A model generated the notes under the pieces. The model searched no databases. It was not told the origin of the DNA and saw only the letters and a list, made by a program, of their open reading frames with translations. A program made the position numbers and the translations under genes. Positions 15,768 through 24,489 of a DNA stretch of 64,000 nt are shown here, piece by piece. The DNA lies in assembly GCF_002434505.1 (NCBI RefSeq), contig NZ_DJKE01000012.1, positions 62,001 to 126,000 on the forward strand, given 5' to 3'. Origin of the DNA: Brevundimonas sp. UBA6550 (GTDB lineage Bacteria > Pseudomonadota > Alphaproteobacteria > Caulobacterales > Caulobacteraceae). Every line of letters begins with the position of its first letter. Position 1 is the first letter of the stretch.

Positions 15768-16967
15768 TCAGGGCTCTGACGGCACGAAGACGTCGCCCGC
15801 CATCAGCCGACGCGCGCTGCGGCTCATGACGGCCTTGACGACGGTCCAGTCGCCGTCGCGCCGCTCCGCCTCGGCCCCGACCCGCAACGTGCCGGACGGA
15901 TGGCCGAACCGGACCGCGCTGCGCTCGCCCCCGCCGGCCGCCAGATTGACCAGCGTGCCCGGCACGGCGGCGGCCGCGCCAATGGCGACGGCGGCGGTGC
16001 CCATCATGGCGTGGTGCAGCTTGCCCATCGACAGGGCGCGGACCAGCAGGTCGATCTCCTGCGCCTTGATCGTCCTGCCGCTGGAGACGAGGTGATCGCG
16101 GGCCGGCGCGACGAAGGCGATCTTGGGCGTGTGCTGACGGCGCGAGGCCTCATCGACCGATGCGATCAGCCCCATCCGAACCGCGCCGATGGCGCGCAGG
16201 GCCTCGAACCGTTTCAAGGCCGCCGCATCGCCATTTATCGCCTCCTGCAGCTCGGCGCCGGTATAGCCGATATCGGCGGCGTCGACGAAGATGGTCGGAA
16301 TGCCGGCGTTGATCAGCGTGGCCTTCAGCCTGCCGCCCGCCACCAGGTCCTCCGGCACATCCAGTTCGTCGATCAGATTGCCTGTCGGGAACATGGCGCC
16401 CCCTGAACCGTCATCGGCCTCGCCCTCATCGGCGGGGTCCAGGAATTCCAGCACGATCTCTGCGGCGGGGAAGGCCACGCCGTCCAGTTCGAAGTCGCCG
16501 GTCTCCTGCACGGCCCCGCCCGCCACTGGGACATGGGCGATGATGGTCTTGCCGATATTGGCCTGCCAGATGCGAACGGTGCGGACGCCGTCGGCCCCTG
16601 CATCGACATAGCCCGCGTGGATCGCGAAGGCCCCTGCCGCCGTCGACAGATTCCCGCAGTTGCCCGACCAGTCGACGAAATCCGTGTCGATGGAGACCTG
16701 GCCATACAGATAGTCGACATCATGGTCGGGTCGGTCGCTGGGCGACAGGATCACGCATTTCGACGTGCTCGAGGTCGCGCCGCCCATGCCGTCGATCTGT
16801 TTGCCATAGGCGTCCGGACTGCCGATCACCCGCTGGAACAGCCGGTCCCGCGTCGGACCAGGCACGCGCGCCGCGTCGGGCAGGTCTTCCAAGCGGAAGA
16901 AGACGCCCTTGGACGTGCCGCCGCGCATATAGGTGGCGGGGATGCGTATCTGCGGACCGTGCGACAT
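15768..16967 (-). CDS. prpF: 2-methylaconitate cis-trans isomerase PrpF
   Basis: 399 residues, normal for PrpF. The start has IPATYMRGGTSKGVFF, the hallmark segment of the family, then GSPDAYGKQIDGMGGATSST, and a second-half NAGIPTIFVDAADIGYTG. The fold is diaminopimelate epimerase-like. PrpF isomerises the 2-methylaconitate made by AcnD so that aconitase can hydrate it to 2-methylisocitrate. Its start overlaps the acnD stop (ATGA at 16965-16969), so the two are translated together. Confidence 0.95.
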   Translation of the reverse strand: MSHGPQIRIPATYMRGGTSKGVFFRLEDLPDAARVPGPTRDRLFQRVIGSPDAYGKQIDGMGGATSSTSKCVILSPSDRPDHDVDYLYGQVSIDTDFVDWSGNCGNLSTAAGAFAIHAGYVDAGADGVRTVRIWQANIGKTIIAHVPVAGGAVQETGDFELDGVAFPAAEIVLEFLDPADEGEADDGSGGAMFPTGNLIDELDVPEDLVAGGRLKATLINAGIPTIFVDAADIGYTGAELQEAINGDAAALKRFEALRAIGAVRMGLIASVDEASRRQHTPKIAFVAPARDHLVSSGRTIKAQEIDLLVRALSMGKLHHAMMGTAAVAIGAAAAVPGTLVNLAAGGGERSAVRFGHPSGTLRVGAEAERRDGDWTVVKAVMSRSARRLMAGDVFVPSEP

Positions 16968-19591
16968 CAGGCGGCGGCCTCCTGTTCCAGAAAGTCCTGA
17001 GCGAAGCGTTGCAGCACACCGCCCGCCTCATAGATCGAGACCTCCTCGGCGGTGTCCAGGCGGCATTTGACCGAGACCGTCTCCTGCGTCCCGTCAGCGC
17101 GGTGAACGACCAGGCTCAGCTCCACGCCTGGCGCGGCCTGGCCGATGACGTCATAGGTTTCCGTGCCGTCCAGCTTCAGCCCCAGCCGGGTCACGCCGCC
17201 GGTGAACTCCAGCGGCATCACGCCCATGCCGATCAGATTGGTGCGGTGAATCCGCTCGAACCCCTCGGCGACGATGGCCTCGACCCCCGCCAGACGCACG
17301 CCCTTGGCGGCCCAGTCGCGCGACGAGCCCTGACCGTAATCGGCCCCGGCGATGATGATCAGCGGCTGACGACGGCCCAGATAGGTCTCGATCGCCTCCC
17401 ACATCCGCACCACCTGGCCGTCCGGCTCCAGCCGCGCCAGAGAGCCCTTCTTCACCGCCCCGTCGACCACGGCCATCTCATTGACCAGTTGGGGGTTGGC
17501 GAAGGTGGCGCGCATGGCCGTCAGGTGATCGCCGCGATGGGTGGCGTAGGAGTTGTAGTCCTCTTCCGGCACGCCCATCGCCGTCAGATACTCACCCGCC
17601 GCCGAGGTCGGCAGGATGGCGTTCGACGGCGACAGGTGATCGGTCGTGATGTTGTCCGGCAGGATGGCCAGCGGCCGCATCCCCTTCAGCGTGCGCGGGC
17701 TGGCCGCCAGGGCGCCCAAGCCCTCGGTGTCCCAATAGGGCGGACGACGGATATAGGTCGACTGGGGCCGCCAGTCATACAGCGGCGCGGCGGGCGCTCC
17801 GCCGTGCAGGCGCTTGGCGAACATCGGCTCATAGACGTTGCGGAACTGCTCGGGCTTGACGTGCTTGCCGACGATGGCGTCGATCTCGGCGTCGGCGGGC
17901 CACAGGTCCTTCAGACGGATTTCACGACCGTCAGGCGCGACGCCCAGCACATCCTGCTCGATATCGAACCGCACCGTCCCGGCGATGGCGTAGGCCACCA
18001 CCAGCGGCGGCGAGGCCAGGAAGGCCTGTTTCGCATAAGGATGGATGCGGCCGTCGAAGTTGCGGTTCCCGGACAGAACGGCGGTCGTATAGAGGTCGCG
18101 CTCCACGATCTCGTTCTGGATCACCGGATCGAGCGCGCCCGACATGCCGTTGCAGGTGGTGCAGGCGAAGCCGACGATGCCGAAGCCCAGCGCCTCCAGT
18201 TCCGGCAGCAGGCCCGCGTCCTCCAGATACAGTTGCGCCACCTTGGAGCCCGGCGCGAACGAGGTCTTGACCCAGGGCTTGCGGACCAGACCCAGGGCGT
18301 TGGCCTTTCGCGCCACCAGGCCGGCCGCGACCACGTTTCGGGGGTTGGAGGTGTTGGTGCAGCTGGTGATGGCGGCGATGATGACCGCGCCGTCCGGCAT
18401 CAGACCCTGGCGCTCTTCGGCCAGGGCGCCGTCCAGATCGACCGCCACGCCGCGCGCCTGCAGGGCCGAGGTCGGCAGACGACGATGCGGATTCGAAGGC
18501 CCAGCCAGATTGCGCTCGACCGTGGACAGATCGAACGCCAGCACCCGCTCATAGTCGGCGGTTTTCAGCCCGTCAGCCCAAAGGCCGATGGTCTTGGCGT
18601 AGGTCTCGACCAGGTCGATCTGTTCGGGCTCGCGGCCGGTCAGGCGCAGATAGTCGATGGTCTGCTGGTCGATGTAGAACATCGCCGCCGTCGCCCCGTA
18701 TTCCGGGCACATGTTCGAGATGGTGGCCCGGTCGCCGATGGTCAGGCTGTCCGCCCCCTCCCCGAAGAACTCCAGCCAGGCGCCGACCACGCGCTCCTTG
18801 CGCAGGAACTCGGTCAGGGCCAGCACGATGTCGGTGGCGGTGATGCCCTCATGGCGCCGCCCCATCAGCTTGACGCCCACGATGTCGGGCAGCCGCATCA
18901 TCGACGGCCGGCCCAGCATCACCGTCTCGGCCTCCAGCCCGCCGACTCCAATCGCTATGACGCCCAGGGCGTCGACGTGGGGCGTATGGCTGTCGGTGCC
19001 GACGCAGGTATCGGGGAAGGCGAGCCCATCGCGCACCTGCACGACCGGAGACATCTTCTCCAGATTGATCTGGTGCATGATGCCGTTGCCGGCGGGAATG
19101 ACGTCCACATTCTCGAAGGCCCGCTTGGTCCATTCGATGAAGTGGAAGCGGTCCTCGTTCCGGCGATCCTCGATGGCGCGGTTCTTGGCGAAGGCCTCGG
19201 GATCGAACCCCGGCGCCTCGACCGCCAGGGAGTGGTCGACGATCAGCTGGGTCGGCACGACCGGATTGACCTTGGCCGGATCCCCGCCCTGCTCGGCGAT
19301 GGCGTCACGCAGTCCCGCCAGATCGACCAGGGCCGTCTGGCCCAGAATGTCGTGGCAGACGACGCGCGCCGGATACCAGGGAAAGTCCAGATCGCGCTTG
19401 CGCTCGACAATCTGCCTCAGCGCCTCGTCGCGCGAGGCGGGGTCGCAATGACGCACCAGCTGCTCGGCCAGCACGCGCGACACATAGGGCAGACGGTCAT
19501 AGGCGCCCGGCTGAATGGCGTGAACCGCCGCGCGCACATCGAAATAGTCGAGCGACGTACCGAGCAGCCGGCGACGATAGGCTTCATTCAT
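16967..19591 (-). CDS. acnD: Fe/S-dependent 2-methylcitrate dehydratase AcnD
   Basis: 874 residues, close to other AcnD proteins. The N-terminus (LLGTSLDYFDVRAAVHAI) is that of AcnD and not of AcnA. The cluster ligands appear at TSCTNTSNP and at FACTTCNGMSG (two cysteines three apart). The swivel domain has DYGQGSSRDWAAKG. It dehydrates 2-methylcitrate to 2-methylaconitate in propionyl-CoA breakdown and works with PrpF, replacing PrpD. The gene is divergent from the thioesterase-prpC-prpB group, with shared upstream DNA carrying repeated TTTGC words. Confidence 0.95.
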   Translation of the reverse strand: MNEAYRRRLLGTSLDYFDVRAAVHAIQPGAYDRLPYVSRVLAEQLVRHCDPASRDEALRQIVERKRDLDFPWYPARVVCHDILGQTALVDLAGLRDAIAEQGGDPAKVNPVVPTQLIVDHSLAVEAPGFDPEAFAKNRAIEDRRNEDRFHFIEWTKRAFENVDVIPAGNGIMHQINLEKMSPVVQVRDGLAFPDTCVGTDSHTPHVDALGVIAIGVGGLEAETVMLGRPSMMRLPDIVGVKLMGRRHEGITATDIVLALTEFLRKERVVGAWLEFFGEGADSLTIGDRATISNMCPEYGATAAMFYIDQQTIDYLRLTGREPEQIDLVETYAKTIGLWADGLKTADYERVLAFDLSTVERNLAGPSNPHRRLPTSALQARGVAVDLDGALAEERQGLMPDGAVIIAAITSCTNTSNPRNVVAAGLVARKANALGLVRKPWVKTSFAPGSKVAQLYLEDAGLLPELEALGFGIVGFACTTCNGMSGALDPVIQNEIVERDLYTTAVLSGNRNFDGRIHPYAKQAFLASPPLVVAYAIAGTVRFDIEQDVLGVAPDGREIRLKDLWPADAEIDAIVGKHVKPEQFRNVYEPMFAKRLHGGAPAAPLYDWRPQSTYIRRPPYWDTEGLGALAASPRTLKGMRPLAILPDNITTDHLSPSNAILPTSAAGEYLTAMGVPEEDYNSYATHRGDHLTAMRATFANPQLVNEMAVVDGAVKKGSLARLEPDGQVVRMWEAIETYLGRRQPLIIIAGADYGQGSSRDWAAKGVRLAGVEAIVAEGFERIHRTNLIGMGVMPLEFTGGVTRLGLKLDGTETYDVIGQAAPGVELSLVVHRADGTQETVSVKCRLDTAEEVSIYEAGGVLQRFAQDFLEQEAAA

Positions 19592-19685
19592 TTGAGCCGA
19601 GTTCCCTGATCTTCATCGCGTCATTATCGACCCGCGACGGGGGCTTCGGAACGCCTGAAAGGGCGGAGATTTGTGAACGCCGCCC

Positions 19686-19743
19686 TGCAAATCAGCAAAC
19701 TTTGCGGACGCATCCAAGTTTGCAGCTTTCGCGGATTTGCAGC
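19686..19743. promoter_or_regulatory. Cluster of TTTGCAAA-like sites in the prp divergent promoter
   Basis: In about 60 bases there are four related words: TGCAAAT (from 19686), GCAAACTTTGC (19695-19705, an inverted repeat around one base), AAGTTTGCAGC (19716-19726) and GGATTTGCAGC (19733-19743). They sit in the 249-base gap between the acnD and thioesterase starts, so they could control both directions. The words match the core of RamB/PrpR-type operators. The rest of the gap holds nothing else I can name. Confidence 0.6.
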
Positions 19744-19840
19744 ATCGCCTTCACTGATTTCCGCTCTTTCAGTCCTTCTGAGATCGATCGAAGCGTGAAT
19801 ATTCAAGGGCCTCGCGGATGATCCGCTGTCCGAGGCCCCC

Positions 19841-20266
19841 ATGTCGTCGCCGACGCCGTTTCCCCCTGACGAGACCCGGTTCGCCGAAATGGTCTTCCCG
19901 GAACAGGCCAATCACTATGGCGCGCTGTTCGCCGGTTCTGCCCTTGCGCTGCTGAGCAAGGCCGCCTTCGTCGCCGCCAGCCGCCGCGCCCGCAACGATG
20001 TCGTGATGGCGCGGTCCGAAGCCACCGATTTTCACACGCCCGTCCGCGTCGGCGAACTGCTGGACATGGTGGCGCGCGTGATCCGTGTCGGTCGCACGTC
20101 CCTGACCGTGGAGGTCGAGGGCGTCGCCGAAACCCTGTCCACCGGCGCGCGACGCCCGGCGCTGAACGGCCGCTTCGAAATGGTCGCCGTCGACGCCGAG
20201 GGCCGTCCGCGCCCGATCACCCTTCACCCCTGCTCCTGCGCCCCGGTCTCCATGGCCGCCCGATAA
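19841..20266 (+). CDS. Acyl-CoA thioesterase, hotdog fold (YciA/BFIT-like)
   Basis: 141 residues, one hotdog domain. The segment [20 protein letters not shown] with the Asn-His-Tyr-Gly turn and the strand [21 protein letters not shown] are typical of cytoplasmic acyl-CoA hydrolases of the YciA kind. Just 17 bases separate it from prpC. Its placement ahead of prpCB suggests it relieves propionyl-CoA build-up or releases trapped CoA; that is inference. A broader substrate range cannot be excluded. Confidence 0.8.
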   Translation: MSSPTPFPPDETRFAEMVFPEQANHYGALFAGSALALLSKAAFVAASRRARNDVVMARSEATDFHTPVRVGELLDMVARVIRVGRTSLTVEVEGVAETLSTGARRPALNGRFEMVAVDAEGRPRPITLHPCSCAPVSMAAR

Positions 20267-20283
20267 GCTTTTCGAGGAAATCC

Positions 20284-21441
20284 ATGTCCGAAGTCGCCGC
20301 CGCTCCTGGCGTGAAGCCGAAGAAGTCCGTCGCCCTGTCCGGCGTCCTGGCGGGCAACACCGCCCTGTGCACCGTCGGCCGCTCGGGCAACGACCTGCAT
20401 TATCGGGGCTATGACATCCTGGACTTCGCCGAGACCAGCGAGTTCGAGGAAATCGCTCACCTGCTGATTCACGGCGCCCTGCCGACCGCCGCTCAGCTCA
20501 AGGCTTACAAGGCCAAGCTCAAGGCGCTGCGCGGCCTGCCCGCCGCCGTGAAGTCGGCGCTGGAGACGGTTCCGGCGGCGGCCCACCCGATGGACGTGAT
20601 GCGGACCGGCGTTTCGGCCCTGGGCTGCGCCCTGCCTGAGGCGCACGACCACAACCACCCCGGCGCCCGCGACATCGCCGACCGGCTGATCGCCTCCCTG
20701 GGGTCGATGCTGCTCTACTGGCACCACTTCAGCCAGAACGGCCGCCGCATCGAGGTGGAGACCGACGACGACTCCATCGGCGGCCATTTCCTGCATCTGC
20801 TTCATGGGACGGCGCCGTCCGACAGCTGGGTGCGGGCCATGCACACCTCGCTGATCCTGTACGCCGAGCATGAGTTCAACGCCTCGACCTTCACCGCCCG
20901 CGTCATCGCCGGGACGGGCTCGGACATGTTCTCGGCCATCGCCGGGGCCATCGGCGCCCTGCGCGGTCCCAAGCACGGCGGCGCCAATGAAGTCGCCTTC
21001 GAGATCCAGAAGCGCTACGCCGACGCCGACGAGGCCGAGGCCGACATTCGCCGTCGCATGGAGGCGAAAGAGGTCATCATCGGCTTCGGCCACCCGGTCT
21101 ATACGATCAGCGACCCCCGCAATGTCGTCATCAAGCGTGTCGCCAAGACCCTGTCGGACGAAGCCGGTTCGACCCGGATGTACGACATCGCCGAACGCAT
21201 CGAGAGCGTCATGATGGACGAGAAGAAGATGTTCCCGAACCTCGACTGGTTCTCGGCCGTCTCCTACCACATGATGGGCGTGCCGACGGCGATGTTCACG
21301 CCCCTGTTCGTCATCTCGCGCACCACGGGCTGGGCCGCCCATGTGATCGAGCAACGCACCGACAACAAGATCATCCGCCCCTCGGCCAACTACACCGGCC
21401 CGGAAAACCTCACGTTCGCGCCCCTGGCCGAACGCGCCTAA
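20284..21441 (+). CDS. prpC: 2-methylcitrate synthase PrpC
   Basis: 385 residues of citrate synthase fold. After a short tail it has [20 protein letters not shown] and [21 protein letters not shown], both more like methylcitrate than citrate synthase. Catalytic residues are visible at GPKHGGANE (histidine), [13 protein letters not shown] (histidine) and in the C-terminal part [15 protein letters not shown]. It condenses propionyl-CoA with oxaloacetate. A start codon preceded by GAGGAAA fits translation. It is in a cluster with prpB, 27 bases below, and acnD/prpF across the divergent promoter. Confidence 0.95.
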   Translation: MSEVAAAPGVKPKKSVALSGVLAGNTALCTVGRSGNDLHYRGYDILDFAETSEFEEIAHLLIHGALPTAAQLKAYKAKLKALRGLPAAVKSALETVPAAAHPMDVMRTGVSALGCALPEAHDHNHPGARDIADRLIASLGSMLLYWHHFSQNGRRIEVETDDDSIGGHFLHLLHGTAPSDSWVRAMHTSLILYAEHEFNASTFTARVIAGTGSDMFSAIAGAIGALRGPKHGGANEVAFEIQKRYADADEAEADIRRRMEAKEVIIGFGHPVYTISDPRNVVIKRVAKTLSDEAGSTRMYDIAERIESVMMDEKKMFPNLDWFSAVSYHMMGVPTAMFTPLFVISRTTGWAAHVIEQRTDNKIIRPSANYTGPENLTFAPLAERA

Positions 21442-21468
21442 GACCGCCTGAAAGCCTACGGAGTCTCC

Positions 21469-22392
21469 ATGCCCTATCTCGTCGCCGCCGACCTGCCGAC
21501 CGAATCCGCCGGCAAGCGTTTCCGCGCCGCCCTGGCCCGTGACGGCATCTGGCAGTTGCCCGGCGCCCACAACGGCCAGGCGGCCATCCAGGCCAGGAAC
21601 GCCGGCTTCGACGGGGTCTATCTGTCGGGTGCCGCCATGACGGCCTCCATGGGCCTGCCGGACCTGGGCATCATCACGGTGGACGAGGTCGCCTTCTTCA
21701 TCCGCCAGATCGCCCGCGCGTCCGGCCTTCCCCTGTTGGTGGACGGCGACACCGGCTATGGCGAGGCGCTGAACGTCATGCACATGGTGCGGACCTTCGA
21801 GGAGGCGGGCGCCGGCGCCGTACACCTGGAAGACCAGATCCTGCCCAAGAAGTGCGGCCACCTGAACGGCAAGGCCCTGGTCCCGGCCCTGGACATGGCC
21901 GCCAAGGTCGCCGCCGCCAAGAAGGCCAGCCGCGACATCGTCATCATGGCCCGCACCGACGCAGCCGGCGTGGAAGGCTTCGACGCCGCCGTCGACCGCG
22001 CCAGGATGTATGTCGACGCCGGCGCCGACTGCATCTTCCCCGAAGCGCTCAACACCCGTGAGATGTTCGAGAAGTTCGCCAAGGCCATGCCCGGCGTACC
22101 CCTGCTGGCCAATATGACCGAGTTCGGCAAGACGCCCTTCTACACCGCCAAGGAGTTCGAGCAGATGGGCTACAAGATGGTGATCTGGCCGGTCTCGTCC
22201 CTGCGCGTCGCCAACAAGGCGCAGTCGGAACTGTACGCCTCGATCAAGACCAATGGCGGAACGCACAAATATGTGGACCGCATGCAGACCCGCCAGGAAC
22301 TGTACGACACCATCGGCCTGCACGCCTTCGAAGAACTGGACGCCTCCATCATCAAGACCGTCGTGCCTCAAGGGATGCCGCAGGACGGTTGA
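21469..22392 (+). CDS. prpB: 2-methylisocitrate lyase PrpB
   Basis: 307 residues of the isocitrate lyase superfamily. It shows LPGAHNGQAAIQARNAGFDG, the metal-binding VDGDTGYGEALNV, and the family loop KKCGHLNGKALVP, which marks the PrpB type; the catalytic Cys is in KKCGHL. It splits 2-methylisocitrate to pyruvate and succinate, the last step of the methylcitrate cycle. It is the last gene of the plus-strand unit. The 184 bases that follow, before queD, hold no recognisable gene or RNA. Confidence 0.95.
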   Translation: MPYLVAADLPTESAGKRFRAALARDGIWQLPGAHNGQAAIQARNAGFDGVYLSGAAMTASMGLPDLGIITVDEVAFFIRQIARASGLPLLVDGDTGYGEALNVMHMVRTFEEAGAGAVHLEDQILPKKCGHLNGKALVPALDMAAKVAAAKKASRDIVIMARTDAAGVEGFDAAVDRARMYVDAGADCIFPEALNTREMFEKFAKAMPGVPLLANMTEFGKTPFYTAKEFEQMGYKMVIWPVSSLRVANKAQSELYASIKTNGGTHKYVDRMQTRQELYDTIGLHAFEELDASIIKTVVPQGMPQDG

Positions 22393-22576
22393 TCCGCCGA
22401 AGCGCGGACACTGGACGCCTCTCCATGATCGAAGCCGCGAAACGTGAGGAGCTCGTCCGCCGTGTCTCCGTGCCGCCCGGAGACGAAACGCAGGCGAACC
22501 TCAGCGAGCAGGTTCCAACTGCTAAAAGCCCCGGCCGTATGCCCGTCACCCGCGAGTCAGGATGACGCATTCAGAT

Positions 22577-22945
22577 TCAAAGCGACAGCACGCACCGCTC
22601 GTTGATCGTCGGGCGAGCCACCTGAATGCGGCACAGGCCCGGCCATTCGGGCTTCAACCGTGCGACGAACCACAGGCACAGGTTCTCCAGGCTGGGCAGT
22701 TCCAGCCCCGGATGCTCGTTCAGCATCCCGTGGTCCAGCGTCTCGGCCGCCGCCTTCAGCGCCCGGTCCAGCGCGCCCAGGTCCGCGACCCAGCCGTGGT
22801 CGGCATCCAGCACCTCGGACCGCACCGTCGCCTCGACCGTGAAGGAATGGCCGTGGACGCGGCGATAGATGCTGCCCTCGGGTTCGTTGGGGAAGTGGTG
22901 GGCGGCGTCGAACGTCGCCTGTTTGGTGATCTCGAAGACGGGCAT
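22577..22945 (-). CDS. queD: 6-carboxytetrahydropterin synthase QueD
   Basis: 122 residues, normal for QueD. The start at 22945 overlaps the queE stop (TAATG). Zinc ligands are in FDAAHHFP and HGHSF, and the closing VARPTINERCVLSL segment is typical. It turns 7,8-dihydroneopterin triphosphate into 6-carboxytetrahydropterin for queuosine and preQ0. It is the last gene of a queC-queE-queD operon. Confidence 0.93.
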   Translation of the reverse strand: MPVFEITKQATFDAAHHFPNEPEGSIYRRVHGHSFTVEATVRSEVLDADHGWVADLGALDRALKAAAETLDHGMLNEHPGLELPSLENLCLWFVARLKPEWPGLCRIQVARPTINERCVLSL

Positions 22946-23580
22946 TAGCGGACGCCGATATATTTGTGGGTCTGGACGCTCAGGCGCCATTGGGGATGGG
23001 TCAGGCAGTATTCGATGGCGTCGGCGGTGTTCGCGACCTGATCCGGCCCGTCCATCGGCTGCAGCCAGAAGCGTTCGAAATCCAGATGCTCGAACCGGTC
23101 GGGCATGGCCTTGTCCTGCGGAAAGACCAGTTTCAGCTCCTGCCCGCGCGTCTGGACCACGGGCGCATCCGCCTTGGGGCTGACGCAGATCCAGTCGATC
23201 CCGTCGGGCGCCGCCAGCGTGCCGTTCGACTCGATGGCGATCTCGAACCCGCGCGCATGAAGGGCCGCGATCAGCGCCGCATCCAGTTGCAGCAACGGCT
23301 CTCCGCCGGTGCAGACGACCAGTTTCGGATCGCCCTCGCGTCCTCGCCACAGCGATGCGACATGATCGGCCAACAGGTCCGCCGTCGTGAACTTGCCGCC
23401 CCCGCCGCCGTCCACGCCGACGAAATCGGTGTCGCAGAAGGTGCAGACCGCGCTGGCCCGATCCTGCTCGCGCCCGCTCCACAGGTTGCAGCCGGCGAAG
23501 CGCAGGAAGACCGCGGGCCGCCCCGCCTGTCCGCCCTCGCCCTGCACGGTCAGAAAGACCTCCTTGGCCGAATAGGTCAT
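22945..23580 (-). CDS. queE: 7-carboxy-7-deazaguanine synthase QueE (radical SAM)
   Basis: 211 residues. It begins [20 protein letters not shown] and has the unusual radical SAM cluster of QueE, with a long Cys-x14-Cys-x2-Cys spacing (CNLW...CTFC). [11 protein letters not shown] is the glycine-rich SAM-binding motif. It converts carboxytetrahydropterin to CDG with a single electron from its Fe-S cluster. The start overlaps the queC stop (ATGA at 23577-23580). An upstream in-frame ATG (MGRLTMTYS) lies inside queC and is less likely. Confidence 0.93.
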   Translation of the reverse strand: MTYSAKEVFLTVQGEGGQAGRPAVFLRFAGCNLWSGREQDRASAVCTFCDTDFVGVDGGGGGKFTTADLLADHVASLWRGREGDPKLVVCTGGEPLLQLDAALIAALHARGFEIAIESNGTLAAPDGIDWICVSPKADAPVVQTRGQELKLVFPQDKAMPDRFEHLDFERFWLQPMDGPDQVANTADAIEYCLTHPQWRLSVQTHKYIGVR

Positions 23581-24296
23581 TGTGAGGCGACCCATTCCTC
23601 GTAACCCGCCGCGCGCAGGTCGCAGGCCGGGCATTCGCCGCAACCATAGCCCCAGGCGTGCCGGTGCGTCCGGTCGCCCTGATAGCAGGTGTGGCTGTCC
23701 TCGATGATCATCTCGACCAGGGCGGCCCCGCCGATCTGCTGCGCCAACTCCCACGTCTGGGCCTTGGTCAGCCACATCAGGGGGGTCTCGATCACAACCG
23801 GCTTGTCCAGCCCCAGCGACAGCGCCCGCGCCATGGCCACCATCGTGTCGTGGCGACAATCGGGATAGCCGGAATAGTCCGTTTCGCACATGCCGCCGAC
23901 CAGCACCTCCAGGCCGCGCCGGTCCGCCAGCGCCGCCGCCGCGACCAGGAAGATCAGGTTGCGACCCGGGACGAAGGTGGTCGGCAGGCCGCGCGCATCC
24001 ATCTCGATCTTGCGGTCCGCGGTCAGGGCGCTCTCGGCGATCCGGCCGTACCCGGTCAGGTCCACCACATGATCGTCGCCCAGACGATCCGCATACTGAG
24101 CCAGGGCCTTGGTCATGCTGTCGCGCACCGTCTGGCGCGCCTGCATCTCGACCGCATGGCGCTGGCCATAGTCGAAGCCCACCGTCTCGACCCGGTCGAA
24201 CCGCTTCAGCGCCCAAGCCAGGCAGGTCGCGCTGTCCTGCCCGCCGGAGAACAGGACCAAGGCGGTTTTTTGGGTCTTTTCCAGGATTTCGCTCAT
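23577..24296 (-). CDS. queC: 7-cyano-7-deazaguanine synthase QueC
   Basis: 239 residues from the ATG at 24296; a 13-codon extension to 24335 looks unrelated. The ATP-binding PP-loop [14 protein letters not shown] lies near the start. The zinc site is in [20 protein letters not shown] plus CPACDLR near the end. It makes preQ0 from CDG with ATP and ammonia. It heads the que operon; about 190 bases upstream separate it from the divergent hybrid kinase gene, with a GGGCGGG/CCCGCCC hairpin-forming stretch at about 24362-24398 whose role is unclear. Confidence 0.93.
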   Translation of the reverse strand: MSEILEKTQKTALVLFSGGQDSATCLAWALKRFDRVETVGFDYGQRHAVEMQARQTVRDSMTKALAQYADRLGDDHVVDLTGYGRIAESALTADRKIEMDARGLPTTFVPGRNLIFLVAAAALADRRGLEVLVGGMCETDYSGYPDCRHDTMVAMARALSLGLDKPVVIETPLMWLTKAQTWELAQQIGGAALVEMIIEDSHTCYQGDRTHRHAWGYGCGECPACDLRAAGYEEWVASQ

Positions 24297-24459
24297 GACA
24301 AACCTGCGGTCGGCCGGTCGGCCGCGCGCATGCACAAAGGGATGAAGACCCTAGATGGGTCGGGCGGGCCTCATACACCAGACCCCCGCCCGGGGCAAAA
24401 AAGGCGGATTTGCGTTTGGGCCTCGCGGCTTAACCAATCCGCAAGCGATTTCGGACTTA

Positions 24460-24474
24460 TACTCACAATGAGTA
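24460..24474. promoter_or_regulatory. TACTCA-N3-TGAGTA palindrome touching the kinase ribosome site
   Basis: A perfect inverted repeat with a three-base spacer ends where an AGGAGTT ribosome-binding site begins, 16 bases before the kinase ATG at 24490. It could be an operator or an RNA hairpin limiting translation of the hybrid kinase. No partner is known. Confidence 0.35.
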
Positions 24475-24489
24475 GGAGTTCCGGGCAGT

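Noticed and set aside
17009-19609. An 866-residue open frame antisense to acnD
   Set aside because: Composition is Arg/Gln/Gly/Asp-rich with no domain; it is the complement of an intact, clearly real acnD.
20224-22371. A long antisense frame across prpC and prpB
   Set aside because: Compositional artefact of high GC DNA; both sense genes are intact with known motifs.
24297-24489. preQ1 riboswitch ahead of queC
   Set aside because: The leader can form a GGGCGGG/CCCGCCC hairpin but lacks the conserved preQ1 aptamer bases.
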